From Methylacidiphilales bacterium (GTDB lineage: Bacteria; Verrucomicrobiota; Verrucomicrobiia; Methylacidiphilales; UBA1321), in assembly GCA_026225555.1 (NCBI GenBank), contig JAMFSY010000074.1, positions 30,766-94,765 on the forward strand: a stretch of DNA of 64,000 nucleotides. Reading direction: 5' to 3'. Numbering within the stretch: position 1 is the stretch's first letter; each line of letters starts with the position of its first letter. Position numbers and translations under genes: made by a program. The notes under the pieces are model-generated. The model saw only the letters and a list, made by a program, of their open reading frames with translations, searched no databases and had not been told where the DNA came from. Below are positions 8,546-17,784 of this stretch, piece after piece.

Positions 8546-9550
8546 ATGCGCCTGACAACGCACCTGACTAAGAGCTTCCGCGATCGCGTTGTGCTGACCG
8601 CGGTTGAGAGGTCCTGCACCATGCGCCATATCCTGGAGCAGGCCGTGGCAAGCTATGTTGCCCATGAAGATCTCGATCCGCTGTCTCCCACGATCAAAGT
8701 CGATAGGCCCGAAATAAGACGCATGCCGATTCTGGACTGCGTCAAGATAACCACCATCATCTCCGACGAGACCCGGGCCAGCCTAGAAATGCTCAAGCGG
8801 GTTCGCGGTTACTCCATCTCCCATGCTTTGAACCGGGCGATCCGTTGGTACCTGTGGGAATCTCCTGAGAAATCGCAGCCGCGCCGGGAATTCAGGGAAG
8901 CCTTTTATCCGCGGCTCGATATCCCGGAGAAAGACACTCTCATCCTACCATCGGGACATCCCGACCTTGGCAAGATAAAGCCAGGATCCGCTGTACTTAT
9001 CGACTCCTCCATCGTAATGCTCGCCATGGATAGTCAGAGGCTCGGATATGTCTCTCCGCGTTCCGCGCAGTGTGAAGGTCTCGTTTACGATGCGAAAAAC
9101 AAAAGCATCCGGGGGTTCGTCACCCCGTTTGTCATGGAAGACCTGTGGACGGCGCTGCTATCAGCCTTCCAAAAGAAAGAAGTGGGAACTCCTCCGCGTG
9201 GCGCTCTTCCAACTTTGTCCAATTCCATTGAGGATATATGCCGTCGCCTTCAGGCCTTTAGCGGCGCTGACATCGAAACCCTGCCGGTGATTGCATCTGA
9301 CCTGGAAAAGGCCCTCCAACTGGCAAAGGACGCGCGGATCGACGCCAAAGTGGCGTTCTCCCTGGCGGCCATGCACCGGGTAGTAGGACCCGACTTCGCT
9401 TTCGCAACCGCCAACCCAGAGCACATCGCGGCGGGGGCTTCGGTAGCACAGATCTTTGTTCCCTCTGACCTCGACCAGATCGTGCCGTACTGGAAATCGA
9501 GCAAGACTCAGATTCCGAAGAGATCAATGGTCGAGGCTGGCAGCGATTAG
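8546..9550 (+). CDS. Double ribbon-helix-helix protein fused to a PIN-like domain
   Basis: 334 residues from the ATG at 8546; an upstream frame extends to 8477, but the first RHH begins right at this Met. Two RHH-like units are visible ('MRLTTHLTKSFRDRVVLTA...' and 'VKITTIISDETRASLEMLK...'). The second half looks like a PIN nuclease: 'AVLIDSSIVML' (first acidic residue), 'FVMEDLW', 'DARIDAKVAFSLAAMH' and 'FAFATANPEHI'. VapBC modules use separate RHH antitoxin and PIN toxin; here both are on one chain. It lies between two divergent transposase modules. Regulatory or nuclease activity is inferred. Confidence 0.6.
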   Translation: MRLTTHLTKSFRDRVVLTAVERSCTMRHILEQAVASYVAHEDLDPLSPTIKVDRPEIRRMPILDCVKITTIISDETRASLEMLKRVRGYSISHALNRAIRWYLWESPEKSQPRREFREAFYPRLDIPEKDTLILPSGHPDLGKIKPGSAVLIDSSIVMLAMDSQRLGYVSPRSAQCEGLVYDAKNKSIRGFVTPFVMEDLWTALLSAFQKKEVGTPPRGALPTLSNSIEDICRRLQAFSGADIETLPVIASDLEKALQLAKDARIDAKVAFSLAAMHRVVGPDFAFATANPEHIAAGASVAQIFVPSDLDQIVPYWKSSKTQIPKRSMVEAGSD

Positions 9551-9577
9551 CTATTTCGCCGCTCCCTATCTCGGGGC

Positions 9578-10090
9578 ATGCGAAATCATTTCCCGATCGT
9601 TTACACCTTCTCCGAGGAGGAGATTCTGAAGCAGCAGATCACTGGTTTTCTCGCCCTTTTCACCGAGGCTGCCGTAGCCAAACGTGATAGCGCCCTAGCT
9701 CTGCGCAATACGCTCCACCTGGGCTTTCCCAGTGTTGGGAGCAAGAAGGTACGGTTCGAGATCCCGGCGTACCGGGTCTTCTGCAAACGTCTACTCAAGG
9801 AGTGCCCCATCCTTCCCTGGGTGGCGGCCTTTTCGACTCCCTTCTACCGTGAGGTGATCTATTCCGTGCTGCCCGAGATTCGGGTGGCCTATCGGGACCG
9901 GAAACCGGGAAAGTACCAGGTGACTTTTCGGGTCGAGGACATGGACAAGGTCATTCGCAAGCAGGTGAAACAGATTGAAAAGATAGGCATGACGGCTGGG
10001 CTCTATCCGGTCGCCATCGAAGCCCGTACAATTCGACTCACCCGTTACCTCCGTGACGGCGCGGACATCCCCGATCCCGAAAAGCCCTAG
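9578..10090 (+). CDS. Hypothetical protein downstream of RHH-PIN gene
   Basis: 170 residues, 27 bases after the RHH-PIN gene and in the same direction, so probably cotranscribed. It is a soluble, mixed alpha/beta-looking protein with a basic middle ('YRDRKPGKYQVTFRVEDMD') and no motif I recognise. It could be a partner of the RHH-PIN protein or part of the transposition apparatus; the sequence does not say. Confidence 0.5.
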   Translation: MRNHFPIVYTFSEEEILKQQITGFLALFTEAAVAKRDSALALRNTLHLGFPSVGSKKVRFEIPAYRVFCKRLLKECPILPWVAAFSTPFYREVIYSVLPEIRVAYRDRKPGKYQVTFRVEDMDKVIRKQVKQIEKIGMTAGLYPVAIEARTIRLTRYLRDGADIPDPEKP

Positions 10091-10127
10091 ATGAACCGGC
10101 GGAATTTGGGAGTCGGGCTATGGCTCC

Positions 10128-10171
10128 ATTGACCTATATCCAGTTTTTCTGGATGCCGCAAAATAGGTGGC
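10128..10171 (+). promoter_or_regulatory. Operator-like site S1 at the start of the right transposase operon
   Basis: A small inverted repeat (ATCCAG-TTTTT-CTGGAT, ending at 10154) is followed by CGCAAAATAGGTGGC at 10157-10171, directly against the ATG at 10172. The AGGTGG inside it can serve as ribosome binding site. The same 15 bases, preceded by the same CTGGAT, recur at 25226-25240. Occupation by a protein would block translation initiation, so this looks like an autoregulatory site. Confidence 0.5.
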
Positions 10172-11689
10172 ATGCCCAAAGAAGATTCAAAGTCTGAAGT
10201 CCCAAACTTATTCGATGGAGATCAGCTCGACGATGTTCTCACCAAGGCTACGTTGCTAGATCGCTTTGCCCGCTCAGGGCAATCAGTTGAGGCATTCGCC
10301 AAGGAAAACAAGATATCGGCCACCACGCTTCGCCGTCGCATCGCCGCGGCTCGTCTCGGCTCCAGGAATCTGGCTGATAAGCGTAAAGGCCACTCAGGCC
10401 GCAAGGTCAAACCCATCGACGAGCGGGTATTCCAGTTCGTCCTCAGCTTTCTGGAGCAGCATAAAAAGGCGAAGCTCAAATCCCTGCACACTCTCCTGGT
10501 TGAAACCTGCGAGGCCAAGGGCTGGCAGAATATCGGCTACTCCTCGCTATGTCGGCTGGTCAAAGCGCTGCCCGCGGATCTCACGACCCTGCTCGCCGGC
10601 GGGCGCAAGGTCCATTTCGACCTCAAAGCGCTCGTGGGTCGCCACGCTCCCGTTTGTCCGAATACCTGTTGGCAGGTCGATATTTGCGAGCTTCCGATTT
10701 GGGTCCTCGACACAACCACCATGGTTTTGTTTCATCCATTTATCATCGTTTTCATTGATGAAGCGACCCGTGTCGTCATGGGGTGGCGTTTGTTCCGCTA
10801 TGAGCCCAACCGGGCCGATCTTCTCCTGACCCTGCGCATGGCGATCCTGGCCAAGCACGACCCGTCGTATCCCTTTTGCGGCAAACCCGATGGCATCCAG
10901 AGCGATAACGGCGGTGTATTTGAATCCGAGGATTATGCCGATTGCCTGTTGCGCTTGAATATCATTCGCCACGAAATCCCCACCGAATCGCCGAGCGCCA
11001 ATGGCAAGGTTGAGAGATTTTTCAGAACCATTCAGGACGGACTTGTCCGTCGCTTGAATGGCTTTTCCGACCAGATCAACGGGCTTGCGTCCGCTCGCGA
11101 AAGCGCCATCCCGTGGCCCGTCTTACCAAGGTTGGTGTCGCAGTACATGGCCAAATACCACTCCGACATCCATTCTTCGCTCAAGATGAGCCCGTGGGAG
11201 GCGTGGCATCATCTGCTGGCGGATGCGAAGGGCCTGGGTGTCGTCGCTGAAGATGTGATTAACGCCACCATGGTGCGCATGCCCGCCCAGGTGCAGCGCG
11301 ACGGCGTTCACCTGGACGATGGCAACACGTACACCGATCCGTGCCTGACTGGGCTCGTCGATGAAACGATAACAGTGCGGGTATCCCCTGATAAGCCTTA
11401 CGACTACGTCGAAGCCTACATCGAAGGCCGCTACCTCGGCGTGCTGACCAACATCGCGCACAGCACGGAGATCGCGGACACCATCAAAACCTTCCGCGTC
11501 GAGCGCACCATCGAGCTTCACCGCCTAGCCAAGATACTCAAAAGCATGGCGCCCGCCGTCCTGCCCGATCCCACGATCGCACCGCCCGGGGCGATGGAAA
11601 TTCCGGCCAGCGAAATCAAGGTCGAGGCGCCGGCGGCAGAACCCCCGCTGGCCGAGATTCCCGTGGTGCGCACCGAGGAGCAATCATGA
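10172..11689 (+). CDS. TniA/TnsB-like DDE transposase (right module)
   Basis: 505 residues. An N-terminal HTH region (about residues 25-65, 'EAFAKENKISATTLRRRIA') and a second DNA-binding region precede the integrase core with D170 ('WQVDICELPIWVLD'), D245 ('IQSDNGGVF') and E281 ('ANGKVERFF'), spacing DD35E. The Pro/Ala-rich C-terminus (about 465-505) resembles the ATPase-contacting tails of MuA/TnsB-type proteins. Its stop overlaps the ATPase start (ATGA). It is a distant paralogue of the left transposase and faces the other way. Confidence 0.88.
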   Translation: MPKEDSKSEVPNLFDGDQLDDVLTKATLLDRFARSGQSVEAFAKENKISATTLRRRIAAARLGSRNLADKRKGHSGRKVKPIDERVFQFVLSFLEQHKKAKLKSLHTLLVETCEAKGWQNIGYSSLCRLVKALPADLTTLLAGGRKVHFDLKALVGRHAPVCPNTCWQVDICELPIWVLDTTTMVLFHPFIIVFIDEATRVVMGWRLFRYEPNRADLLLTLRMAILAKHDPSYPFCGKPDGIQSDNGGVFESEDYADCLLRLNIIRHEIPTESPSANGKVERFFRTIQDGLVRRLNGFSDQINGLASARESAIPWPVLPRLVSQYMAKYHSDIHSSLKMSPWEAWHHLLADAKGLGVVAEDVINATMVRMPAQVQRDGVHLDDGNTYTDPCLTGLVDETITVRVSPDKPYDYVEAYIEGRYLGVLTNIAHSTEIADTIKTFRVERTIELHRLAKILKSMAPAVLPDPTIAPPGAMEIPASEIKVEAPAAEPPLAEIPVVRTEEQS

Positions 11690-12462
11690 CGACCGATCTC
11701 CCCATCATAACCACCGGTTTGATCGATCGGGCAGTCCAGCTCGCCAAGGACGCGGTTCTACTCGATTGCATTGGGACCATCACCGGTCCCAACGGTTCCG
11801 GCAAAAGCATTGCACTCCGCACCGTCAAAAATCGGTACCCCTCGTCCGGCCTGGACGGAAATGCCCATTATCATCGGGCCTGCGCAACCCAAGGTCATAC
11901 CCGAGGAGTGAAAGATATACTTTTTGAGTTCGGCGTCCGCGAGGCGCACGTGTCTTCGAGCAACCTCCAGATCGCCTGCAAGCTTGGGCTCCGGGAGTTC
12001 GCGGGCCGGAAGATCAAGCTCCTGCTCCTGGACGAAGCCGATTCCCTCGCAAAGGATTCCCTGATCGGAATCGTCACCCTGATCGACTACTGCAACCAGC
12101 ATGGACATCGCCTTGGCTTGGTCATGGCCGCGGCTCAGCCCGTCAGCGGCTGGCTGGCCGCCAATTCCGCCGGCATGTCGAGGACTGTACGCAGCGAGAA
12201 GGCCGATAACATGAGCGTCGAGGAAATGCTCGCGATCTTGCGCGAGTGGGTGCCGGCGGGACTCGCGACCTTGATTGCCCAAGCCAAAGAGAAGAACCCC
12301 GAGGCGTTAAAACTAGCACGCCTAATTCACAAGGGCGTCGGAGACGGGAACTTCCGCCGCATGTCCTTTTTTGCGGGCTTGTTGAGGCAGGAGCAGTGCG
12401 TAAACGAGGAATCCATAAGGCAGATCCTTGCGCGCATCGCTCTGATCCCGTCCAAGCCATGA
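11686..12462 (+). CDS. TniB/IstB-like AAA ATPase (right module)
   Basis: 258 residues with intact Walker A (GPNGSGKS, residues 34-41) and Walker B (LLLLDEADS, about 112-120), followed by a sensor-like 'LGLVMAAAQPVSGW'. Length and layout match MuB/TniB/IstB-type target-selection ATPases. Both its start and its stop are ATGA overlaps with neighbours, so transposase, ATPase and the third protein are made in a coupled way. It probably binds target DNA in an ATP-dependent manner and stimulates the transposase at 10172. Confidence 0.82.
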   Translation: MTTDLPIITTGLIDRAVQLAKDAVLLDCIGTITGPNGSGKSIALRTVKNRYPSSGLDGNAHYHRACATQGHTRGVKDILFEFGVREAHVSSSNLQIACKLGLREFAGRKIKLLLLDEADSLAKDSLIGIVTLIDYCNQHGHRLGLVMAAAQPVSGWLAANSAGMSRTVRSEKADNMSVEEMLAILREWVPAGLATLIAQAKEKNPEALKLARLIHKGVGDGNFRRMSFFAGLLRQEQCVNEESIRQILARIALIPSKP

Positions 12463-13274
12463 GCGCTATGCCCAGCGAGAATCGCAAACTTTACGACATG
12501 GTCTCGGCTCTGGCGCATGAGTTGAAGCGGCCCGTCAGTTCGATGGACCTGAACAGACACTTAGCGGTCCACCCGGAAACACGTCCAGTCCTCACCCAGC
12601 GCCTTGGGCAGCTTCTCCTGAAGGCGGCCCGCCCTGCCAAAACCGGCATAGCTCGCATCCGTCCGGTGGGGCTCTACAGCTATCACGCTTACTATGCGCC
12701 CGACTCTTCGCAAATATGGGACGCCCGCTTTGACGAGTTCAAGAACTACGAGGACCTTATCAGTTTTCACCAGCTCCGCTTTCCAGAGCGAGTGCGATAC
12801 CTTCTCAACGGCCCACATGATGCGCTGGCCCGTCATTCGCTGGCGGGCTGGTTGGCTGAGGCCGAACTCCTGATGGGACGTTGCCAGACGCACCCGGTAA
12901 ACGTCGCCCTCATTCAGCAGCGGGATCAGGTACGGCTTCTCGCGGCGCGCTCGTTTGCCATCGTCATTCCTTGTGACCTCCTGCCGCGGTCCACAGCCTT
13001 ATCGCTACTCCAGCGTTCTATCGCAGAACACGCCGCCCACCGGTTGCCCTTCAAGATCAACCACAGCCGGTATCTGTCTGATCTGAAATGGCCGCAAAGC
13101 CATCTCTATCCCCCACTGCAGGTGCTCAAGTATTCGGCGAGGCAACTGCAGGCATTCCTGATTTCAAGGTGGCCGGGGGACCATGAGAACGAGGAGGAAG
13201 CTTACGCGCTCCGGTGGGCGCTTCGGTATCCGGGCACCCAAGGGAAACCCTGGCGGTCTCAAGCGCTACGCTGA
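12459..13274 (+). CDS. Third protein of right transposase operon, possible winged helix
   Basis: 271 residues from the ATG at 12459, which overlaps the ATPase stop by ATGA; a longer upstream frame is a shadow of the ATPase gene. Residues about 8-60 ('MVSALAHELKRPVSSMDLN' and a following Leu/Ala-rich helix) could form a winged helix. The rest is alpha-rich with no Cys zinc-finger pattern, so it is not an obvious TniQ, which usually fills this position. It ends one base before the convergent zinc-ribbon gene. A targeting role is possible but unproven. Confidence 0.6.
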   Translation: MSAMPSENRKLYDMVSALAHELKRPVSSMDLNRHLAVHPETRPVLTQRLGQLLLKAARPAKTGIARIRPVGLYSYHAYYAPDSSQIWDARFDEFKNYEDLISFHQLRFPERVRYLLNGPHDALARHSLAGWLAEAELLMGRCQTHPVNVALIQQRDQVRLLAARSFAIVIPCDLLPRSTALSLLQRSIAEHAAHRLPFKINHSRYLSDLKWPQSHLYPPLQVLKYSARQLQAFLISRWPGDHENEEEAYALRWALRYPGTQGKPWRSQALR

Positions 13275-15086
13275 CTACCTTCCGCCCTCCGAAGAAGGGC
13301 GACGTCCGCTACATACGGGACACCATGAACCTCGCCGAATGCTGCCGGCAACGGCTTCCCCTTCATGTCCCTTCGCGCATTTCCAACGCAGCCGAGAGCG
13401 ATTGGACCGATAGCTCGTCGAAAGACAGTCCCCACCGTGATCGGCAGCCGCCTTGCGCATGTCATCAATGGTCAGAGAATATTTACGCCCAAGGCGCTCC
13501 TTTTCACATTTCGGACACCAATGGCCGGAGATAATCACTGAGGCTTGTGTCTCCCATTCGTGGCCATGGCAACAGCGCCAGAGCAGACGTGATTTCACAT
13601 TGTGATAATCGTGGGAAAGACAGACGCCACCTTTGGCCTTCGCGAGGGCTCGCATATCCTGAATCGTGTATGCCCGCTTTCGGGCGGCTTCCACGTCACC
13701 GCAAATCGAACACCAGGAGCCGGCCTTCACGCTTCCCGGCACTGCCTCCCATTCGTGGCCACTAGAGCACCTCCACCGCAGCTTATGGGTATTGTTTAGA
13801 TAAAAGTCAGAGAGACAAAGTCCTCCGCGGGATGCAGCGATCGCTCTCATCTCGTCGAGACGACGAAAATTCCTTACGCCCAGATCGCCTAGATTCACGT
13901 CCTTCGTGGTCTGGATGATCGCCGAGTTTGGCAAAGCTCTCAGTTCCTTGAGGAGAAAGGACTGCAAATCGTGGTGTTTGATTGTGTAGGGGACCTCGAT
14001 GAGGGTAACGCCGTTCTCTTTGCAGAGAGTCCGTTTTGTGGTGTCGTCCCGGATTCGCTGGCGAAATGCTGCCTCATCTCGGTGGAAGAACGCCGATTGT
14101 TCGTAATGTTGTTGGCCGTGGTACTCGAATGCCAGGCGAAGAGACTCCGCGTATCCATCAAGCTCCATCCAGTTGCCAGACTCGTTCTTCAACCAAGTCG
14201 GTCGTCTTTTTGGAAACAGGACTCCCGTGGTGTACTCAAAGAGTGCCCGGCAAATCCTTTCGGAGATACCAACCGAGCAGTTCGGGCACCAGTGGCCATC
14301 CCGCACATGGGTGGGACTTGCTTCCCATTCGTGACCGTCGGCGCAACGCCAAAGAAGGGGAGTGTGGCTGTTGATGTACTTTGCGGATAAGCATTTTCCG
14401 CCAAGGCTCTTCGCAGCGGCTTGGCAGTCGGCCAGCGTCAATGGTTGGGATCCCCCACAAACCGGACACCAACTGCCCTGCTTGATGCCGGTTGATGTTG
14501 CTTCCCATTCGTGTCCGTCCGCACATTTCCACCTGAGCTTCCCCTTTGCCCCCGCATATCTGTCGCTGAGCAGGGCGCCACCCTTCTGCGATGCTGCCTG
14601 CCGCAACTCTGCGAGGGCCTGTGTTGGCGGCAACTTGCCTACGCAGATCGGACACCAACTACCGCGGGATATACTGGTGGGTACGGCCTCCCATTCATGA
14701 CCTTTGGCACACTGCCACCGAAGTTTGGTGTAGTTGTTGACGTAGTCGGAAGAAAGGCAAATTCCGCCTCTGTCGGTGGCGAGTTTTTGCGCTTCCAGAA
14801 TCGAGTGCGCTTTGGCCCGGCCCTGCCGTTCGTTACCGCAAATCAAACACCAATGACCCTTCAGAACATTCCATGGCAGCGCTTCCCACTCGTGTCCCTT
14901 TGCGCAACGCCACCGCAGCTTCGTCTTTGTGTCAGTGAAGGCGGCTGACAGGCAGATTCCCCCATGTCGCACTGCGGCCGCTTGGCATTGGAGGAATCTC
15001 TTCGCACGGTTAGCGGCACTGTATTTCTTCGATGCGCCATAACCAAAGAGCCCCCCCGTCTTCGCGCTGATTATTTCCCGGTCCAT
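13275..15086 (-). CDS. Seven-zinc-ribbon protein with internal endonuclease-like domain
   Basis: 603 residues from the ATG at 15086; the frame extends to 15287 but its start there is weak. Seven copies of a treble-clef/zinc-ribbon unit of about 60 residues follow the pattern 'LRWKCADGHEWEA...GSWCPVCGG'. Between copies four and five lies a domain with 'WMELDGYAESLRLAFEYHG' then 'QQHYEQSAFFHRDE', resembling a Vsr/DUF2726-type restriction-endonuclease fold with acidic active-site residues. Such zinc-ribbon arrays occur in phage and mobile-element nucleases. It converges with the transposase operon, the stop codons being adjacent. Nicking or homing activity is inferred. Confidence 0.75.
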   Translation of the reverse strand: MDREIISAKTGGLFGYGASKKYSAANRAKRFLQCQAAAVRHGGICLSAAFTDTKTKLRWRCAKGHEWEALPWNVLKGHWCLICGNERQGRAKAHSILEAQKLATDRGGICLSSDYVNNYTKLRWQCAKGHEWEAVPTSISRGSWCPICVGKLPPTQALAELRQAASQKGGALLSDRYAGAKGKLRWKCADGHEWEATSTGIKQGSWCPVCGGSQPLTLADCQAAAKSLGGKCLSAKYINSHTPLLWRCADGHEWEASPTHVRDGHWCPNCSVGISERICRALFEYTTGVLFPKRRPTWLKNESGNWMELDGYAESLRLAFEYHGQQHYEQSAFFHRDEAAFRQRIRDDTTKRTLCKENGVTLIEVPYTIKHHDLQSFLLKELRALPNSAIIQTTKDVNLGDLGVRNFRRLDEMRAIAASRGGLCLSDFYLNNTHKLRWRCSSGHEWEAVPGSVKAGSWCSICGDVEAARKRAYTIQDMRALAKAKGGVCLSHDYHNVKSRLLWRCCHGHEWETQASVIISGHWCPKCEKERLGRKYSLTIDDMRKAAADHGGDCLSTSYRSNRSRLRWKCAKGHEGEAVAGSIRRGSWCPVCSGRRPSSEGGR

Positions 15087-15273
15087 ATCCCCGCCATGAT
15101 CGCCCGCCACACCGGATGAGTCGATCCTGCAGGCACTGGTTGCACCCCTGCCGTAAGCGCGGCGTCCCGAGAATGCCCGTCTAACCGGGGCTGAAAAAAA
15201 GATGAAAAAAGTAACGGTTAGCCGGTTTACGCCGGAACTCAGTTGAATCATACCTAGGTCACAGGAGACAACT

Positions 15274-16323
15274 ATGACCACACCCACTCAGAATTCCGAC
15301 CTCGAACACTTGCATGGAGAACGCCGCCAAGTCCTGCGGCCTGTTGATGGCGACAAGGGCAAACTTTCGTTTGAGGTAAGCCCCGACCGGGAGGGCAACG
15401 GTGCCGATCTGGTCCTCTGGGAAAAACGCGGGAAGGAAATATGGGGCATTCCGGTCCACCACATGGACGATCGCGGGGACTGCGAAGCGGTCGCCAAGGC
15501 TCTCAATGACTTGGTCGAGCCCGGAATTCTCAGTCCTGGCCCTCTTCTGCCGACCAATGACTCCCTTTCCGAGGCGCCCTCTTTCAGCGTCGCTCGTGGC
15601 GGCGCCTTGGGTGGTGTCGGGGTCAAGCTTTCGGGCGCCAAACCGGGCCATGCCTGGGGAGTGTCTCTTCACTACTTGAAAGACAGGGAGCAGGCCCAGG
15701 CACTTTCTGAATCGCTCAATCGTCTTTTGGAGTCGAAGGTAATTCGCAGCGCAGAAAAATTCGTCATTGCTTTCGCCTCCGAAGAAGGACGGAACAAGAG
15801 GATCCGCCATTGGGATGGGATGAGCGAGACTGTCTCTCGCCTGGCCGACGGGGATGCGGGAGTCATCCGTATCCTGGAGTCCGTCACCGAGGCTGGTCCC
15901 AAGGTTGATCCCAAGACGAAAGTCGTTCGCGATGGCGGTTCGGGAACCGATGATCCTCGCCAGCTTCCCTTGGTAGCCCTCGACGAATCCGGCATCTACG
16001 GCAAGGACATCGAGGGTCTTTATCAGCTCTGTAATCGCCATCCGGGCAAGATGGTGGCAGTCCTTCGGGCCACGACCTTGGGCCTAGTTGACGCTCCTGC
16101 CATTAAAGCCGCCCTCCAGCCGGTCGGCATCTTGCGCGCCGGCGGCCTGGACGTGGATGGCATCGTCACGGCGGTGGAATCCGCCGTCCCGGAATTCTCC
16201 GCCTCCCGGGTGTCGCCGCCACCGCTGACCGGGCCGGAAACTCCCCATGTTTCTGCCGACATTCAGCGGCTTTCCCGCGAAGCCCGGGATCAGCGGAAGA
16301 GCCACGACCCAGAGGGCAAATAG
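15274..16323 (+). CDS. Repeat-domain protein A (unrecognised family)
   Basis: 349 residues, good Shine-Dalgarno (AGGAG) upstream of the ATG. Two copies of a unit of about 55 residues occupy residues 20-165 ('KLSFEVSPDREGNG...' and 'FSVARGGALGGVG...'), each ending in a helix with 'ALNDLVEPGIL' or 'SLNRLLESKVI'. The C-terminal half holds another domain: 'RLADGDAGVIRILESV', 'GIYGKDIEGLYQLCNRHPGK' and a hydrophobic 'LRATTLGLVDAPAIKAAL', which recurs in the next gene. No signal peptide. Function unknown; the domain is not one I can name. Confidence 0.65.
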   Translation: MTTPTQNSDLEHLHGERRQVLRPVDGDKGKLSFEVSPDREGNGADLVLWEKRGKEIWGIPVHHMDDRGDCEAVAKALNDLVEPGILSPGPLLPTNDSLSEAPSFSVARGGALGGVGVKLSGAKPGHAWGVSLHYLKDREQAQALSESLNRLLESKVIRSAEKFVIAFASEEGRNKRIRHWDGMSETVSRLADGDAGVIRILESVTEAGPKVDPKTKVVRDGGSGTDDPRQLPLVALDESGIYGKDIEGLYQLCNRHPGKMVAVLRATTLGLVDAPAIKAALQPVGILRAGGLDVDGIVTAVESAVPEFSASRVSPPPLTGPETPHVSADIQRLSREARDQRKSHDPEGK

Positions 16324-16370
16324 CAACGCTGCTCCTCAGTTACATCAAACTCAGACACAGGACATAACTT

Positions 16371-17745
16371 ATGAATAAATTTCTCCAGTGGCTCCAATCC
16401 ATCCCATCCAGGCTTACCGGTACCTTTTCCTCTGGAAAAAACCTTCCACCGGTCATACCGCGAGAAGATCCCGATGCTCGGCGGGAGCGGATCATCAAGA
16501 ACGTCATTTCCGGTTTTGCCGAGCCTGGGGCTCAGCCTCAGGTAGCTGATACCCACGATAACTATACCCAGGCAGTTCTCGATGGAAAGGCATCAGGGTT
16601 AATCCCCAAGGCTGTGGATATTCCGCCTGTCGTTGATGACCATACTGGGTTAGGGCCGACTGCGGCGAAGAGAGTCGCCACGATGCCTGATCTGAAGTCC
16701 AAAATGAAAATCACCCAGTCCGGTCTCGATCAGGAAATCGCTGATCTGGCCCAGGGTGACCTCAAGGCAGCCGCGGCACTGAGGATGATGGCCGTGATGG
16801 CGCCGGCTTACGGTGACCTCGATCCAAACGGGCCGCTTTCGGTATTTGACCTCGTGCGACAGGCGGGTCTTTCCGGAAAGGAAATCGGGACGTTTTACGA
16901 GATGTGCCACTCCCACCCGGTTAAGGCCCTCGGCGTCCTCTATGCCAAGGAACATTTGGGGCTCTACCGCAACTATCCACTCAAAGGACAAGTTGCGGCC
17001 TACGGATCGCCCAATGCCCAGCCCTTCCGGGTGAACCACATAGTCGATCAAGCGGAGTGGACCATATCGTCTGCCAACTCCCTTGCAATGATCCAGGGTG
17101 TAAAGCCCGCGAAGGCGATGGCTCCGTACAAACTCGACGACCTGGTCGAGGACGTAAAAAGCGGCAACTGGGAAGGAATTGAGTCCCAGGCTCGCGCCGG
17201 CAATGTCCGCGTCTCAGTTGAACCAATTAACCCGGAGCGTCGCTTTGACGGCAACGGTTACGTCATGTCCATGACCAGGATGGCGGACGGTGATCCGGCG
17301 ATCACCAACATGCTCATGGGGCTGGTTGCGGCCTCCCAAAAGGTGGATCCAACGAATCTGGAGGCCCACAGCGCCCCGCTCAAGGCCCTCGACGAAGCTG
17401 GCATCTTACGGCAAAGACATCGATGGCCTCTACCAGATCTGTGGTCGCCATCCCGGCAAAGTGGTGGCCCTTCTACGCGCCACGACCTTGGGCTTGGTTG
17501 ACGCTCCCGCCATCAAGGCCGCGCTCAAGCCCGTTGGCATATTGCGCGCGGGCGGCCTTGACGTGGACGGCATCACCAAGGAGGTGGAATCGTCCGTCCC
17601 TGAGTTTTCCGTTTCCCGCGCTGAATCGGATACGTTGACCGGGCCGAAAGCTCCGAATCTTCACGATGACATCGAGCGGTTCGCGCGCGAGGGCCAAGGA
17701 CATCCGCAGCTAGGCCAGGAAAAAGGCGGCATCGGCGGCAAGTAA
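16371..17745 (+). pseudogene. Repeat-domain protein B, one-base frameshift at about 17405
   Basis: Frame one runs 16371-17501, but after codon 344 or so it loses similarity; the expected continuation ('YGKDIDGLYQICGRHPGKV') is in the frame ending at 17745. The homologous stretch in gene A reads GGCATCTACGG, whereas here it is GGCATCTTACGG, i.e. one extra T at 17405-17406. Repaired, it is about 458 residues with two copies of the domain seen once in protein A ('LAQGDLKAAAALRMMAVM...' and 'MADGDPAITNMLMGLV...'). The last 90 residues are nearly identical to protein A. Mutation, sequencing error or +1 frameshifting are all possible. Confidence 0.7.
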
Positions 17746-17784
17746 CGTCATCAAGCATGGTTCATCCCCTATCTGAATCTCCGC

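Noticed and set aside
12459..13274. TniQ-type targeting protein as third gene of the right transposase operon
   Set aside because: No zinc-finger Cys/His pattern and no TniQ-like HTH block; called unknown instead.
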